This document shows positions 63,921 through 64,000 of a stretch of DNA of 64,000 nucleotides, in pieces. This DNA is from an uncultured Stomatobaculum sp. (lineage in GTDB: Bacteria; Bacillota; Clostridia; Lachnospirales; Lachnospiraceae). Both the position numbers and the translations under genes were made by a program. The notes under the pieces were generated by a model. It was not told the origin of the DNA, did no database searches, and saw nothing but the letters and a program-made list of their open reading frames with translations. Position 1 is the stretch's first letter. Every line of letters begins with the position of its first letter. Location of the stretch: NCBI RefSeq assembly GCF_937924975.1, contig NZ_CALEYG010000033.1:1-64000 (forward strand), in the 5' to 3' direction.

Positions 63921-64000
63921 TTAATGCAAGGCAGCGGCCATTTCATAGAGAGGTCCGCTTTCATAGGCGGGAAGCAAAGCGCAGGCATAGTCCCGCGCTT
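63921..64000 (-). CDS. 3' end of a leftward gene (partial)
   Basis: One minus-strand frame stays open from the window edge to TAA at 63921 and reads RDYACALLPAYESGPLYEM then AAALH. The composition looks protein-like and the position fits a gene convergent with lrgB. Only about 26 codons are visible, so no identity is offered. Confidence 0.4.
   Translation of the reverse strand, partial: ARDYACALLPAYESGPLYEMAAALH

Overview
The window is the replication-origin region of a low-to-mid GC Gram-positive chromosome, most likely a member of the Clostridia and probably Lachnospiraceae. This rests on gene order and protein character (dnaA-dnaN-yaaA-recF-gyrB-gyrA, rpmH-rnpA-yidD-yidC-jag-mnmE-mnmG-rsmG-parA-parB, paired glgC/glgD, spoVG, an LPXTG-type wall protein). 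The genus is not established from the sequence alone.

Origin block (1-16.7 kb). A DnaA-box-rich, AT-rich oriC lies at about 8.81-9.30 kb. To its left all genes run leftward: dnaA, dnaN, an S4-domain protein, recF, gyrB, gyrA, then a tRNA-Ser with its own promoter and a stretch resembling the leader of an rRNA operon that would lie beyond position 1. To its right all genes run rightward: rpmH, rnpA, yidD, yidC, jag, mnmE, mnmG, rsmG.

Centromere block (16.7-23.3 kb). Between the rsmG terminator and parA lie about 4.2 kb with almost no coding capacity. The tract is a degenerate tandem array of units of roughly 185-200 bp, each built around a copy of parS (consensus TGTTTCACGTGAAACA). Three copies are perfect, seven have one mismatch, and further decayed copies keep the same spacing almost up to parA. 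It looks like a satellite-type bacterial centromere and is the most unusual object in the window. parA, parB and a DUF4446 membrane protein follow.

Surface and housekeeping block (23.4-44.4 kb). A wall-anchored protein, a sigma factor fused to a membrane and extracytoplasmic region, and a secreted bitopic protein form one cluster. Leftward genes for a YhaN/YhaO-like nuclease pair and asnS follow, then a 358-bp insertion-sequence remnant with perfect 16-bp inverted ends and glgC-glgD preceded by a possible structured leader. Next come spoVG, a DEDD exonuclease, a D,D-carboxypeptidase, an SH3-domain membrane protein, an M18 aminopeptidase, trmB, tRNA-Lys, a small protein of unknown function and a DUF815 ATPase.

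Accessory block (44.5-50.6 kb). A more AT-rich patch holds a HIT protein, a deleted IS3-family element and a methyltransferase. A secreted nuclease, a metallo-hydrolase, a VOC protein, a DUF3841 protein and an unknown protein follow.

Metabolism and stress block (50.7-64 kb). This contains a membrane protein, pepF, yfbR, a metal-responsive operon (ArsR-type regulator with a recognisable operator, a free-standing HMA domain and a CadA-like ATPase), a LysR regulator, and a riboflavin operon (ribD-ribE-ribBA-ribH) under an FMN riboswitch with a terminator. A TIM-barrel protein, an LrgA/LrgB pair and the 3' end of a leftward gene close the window.
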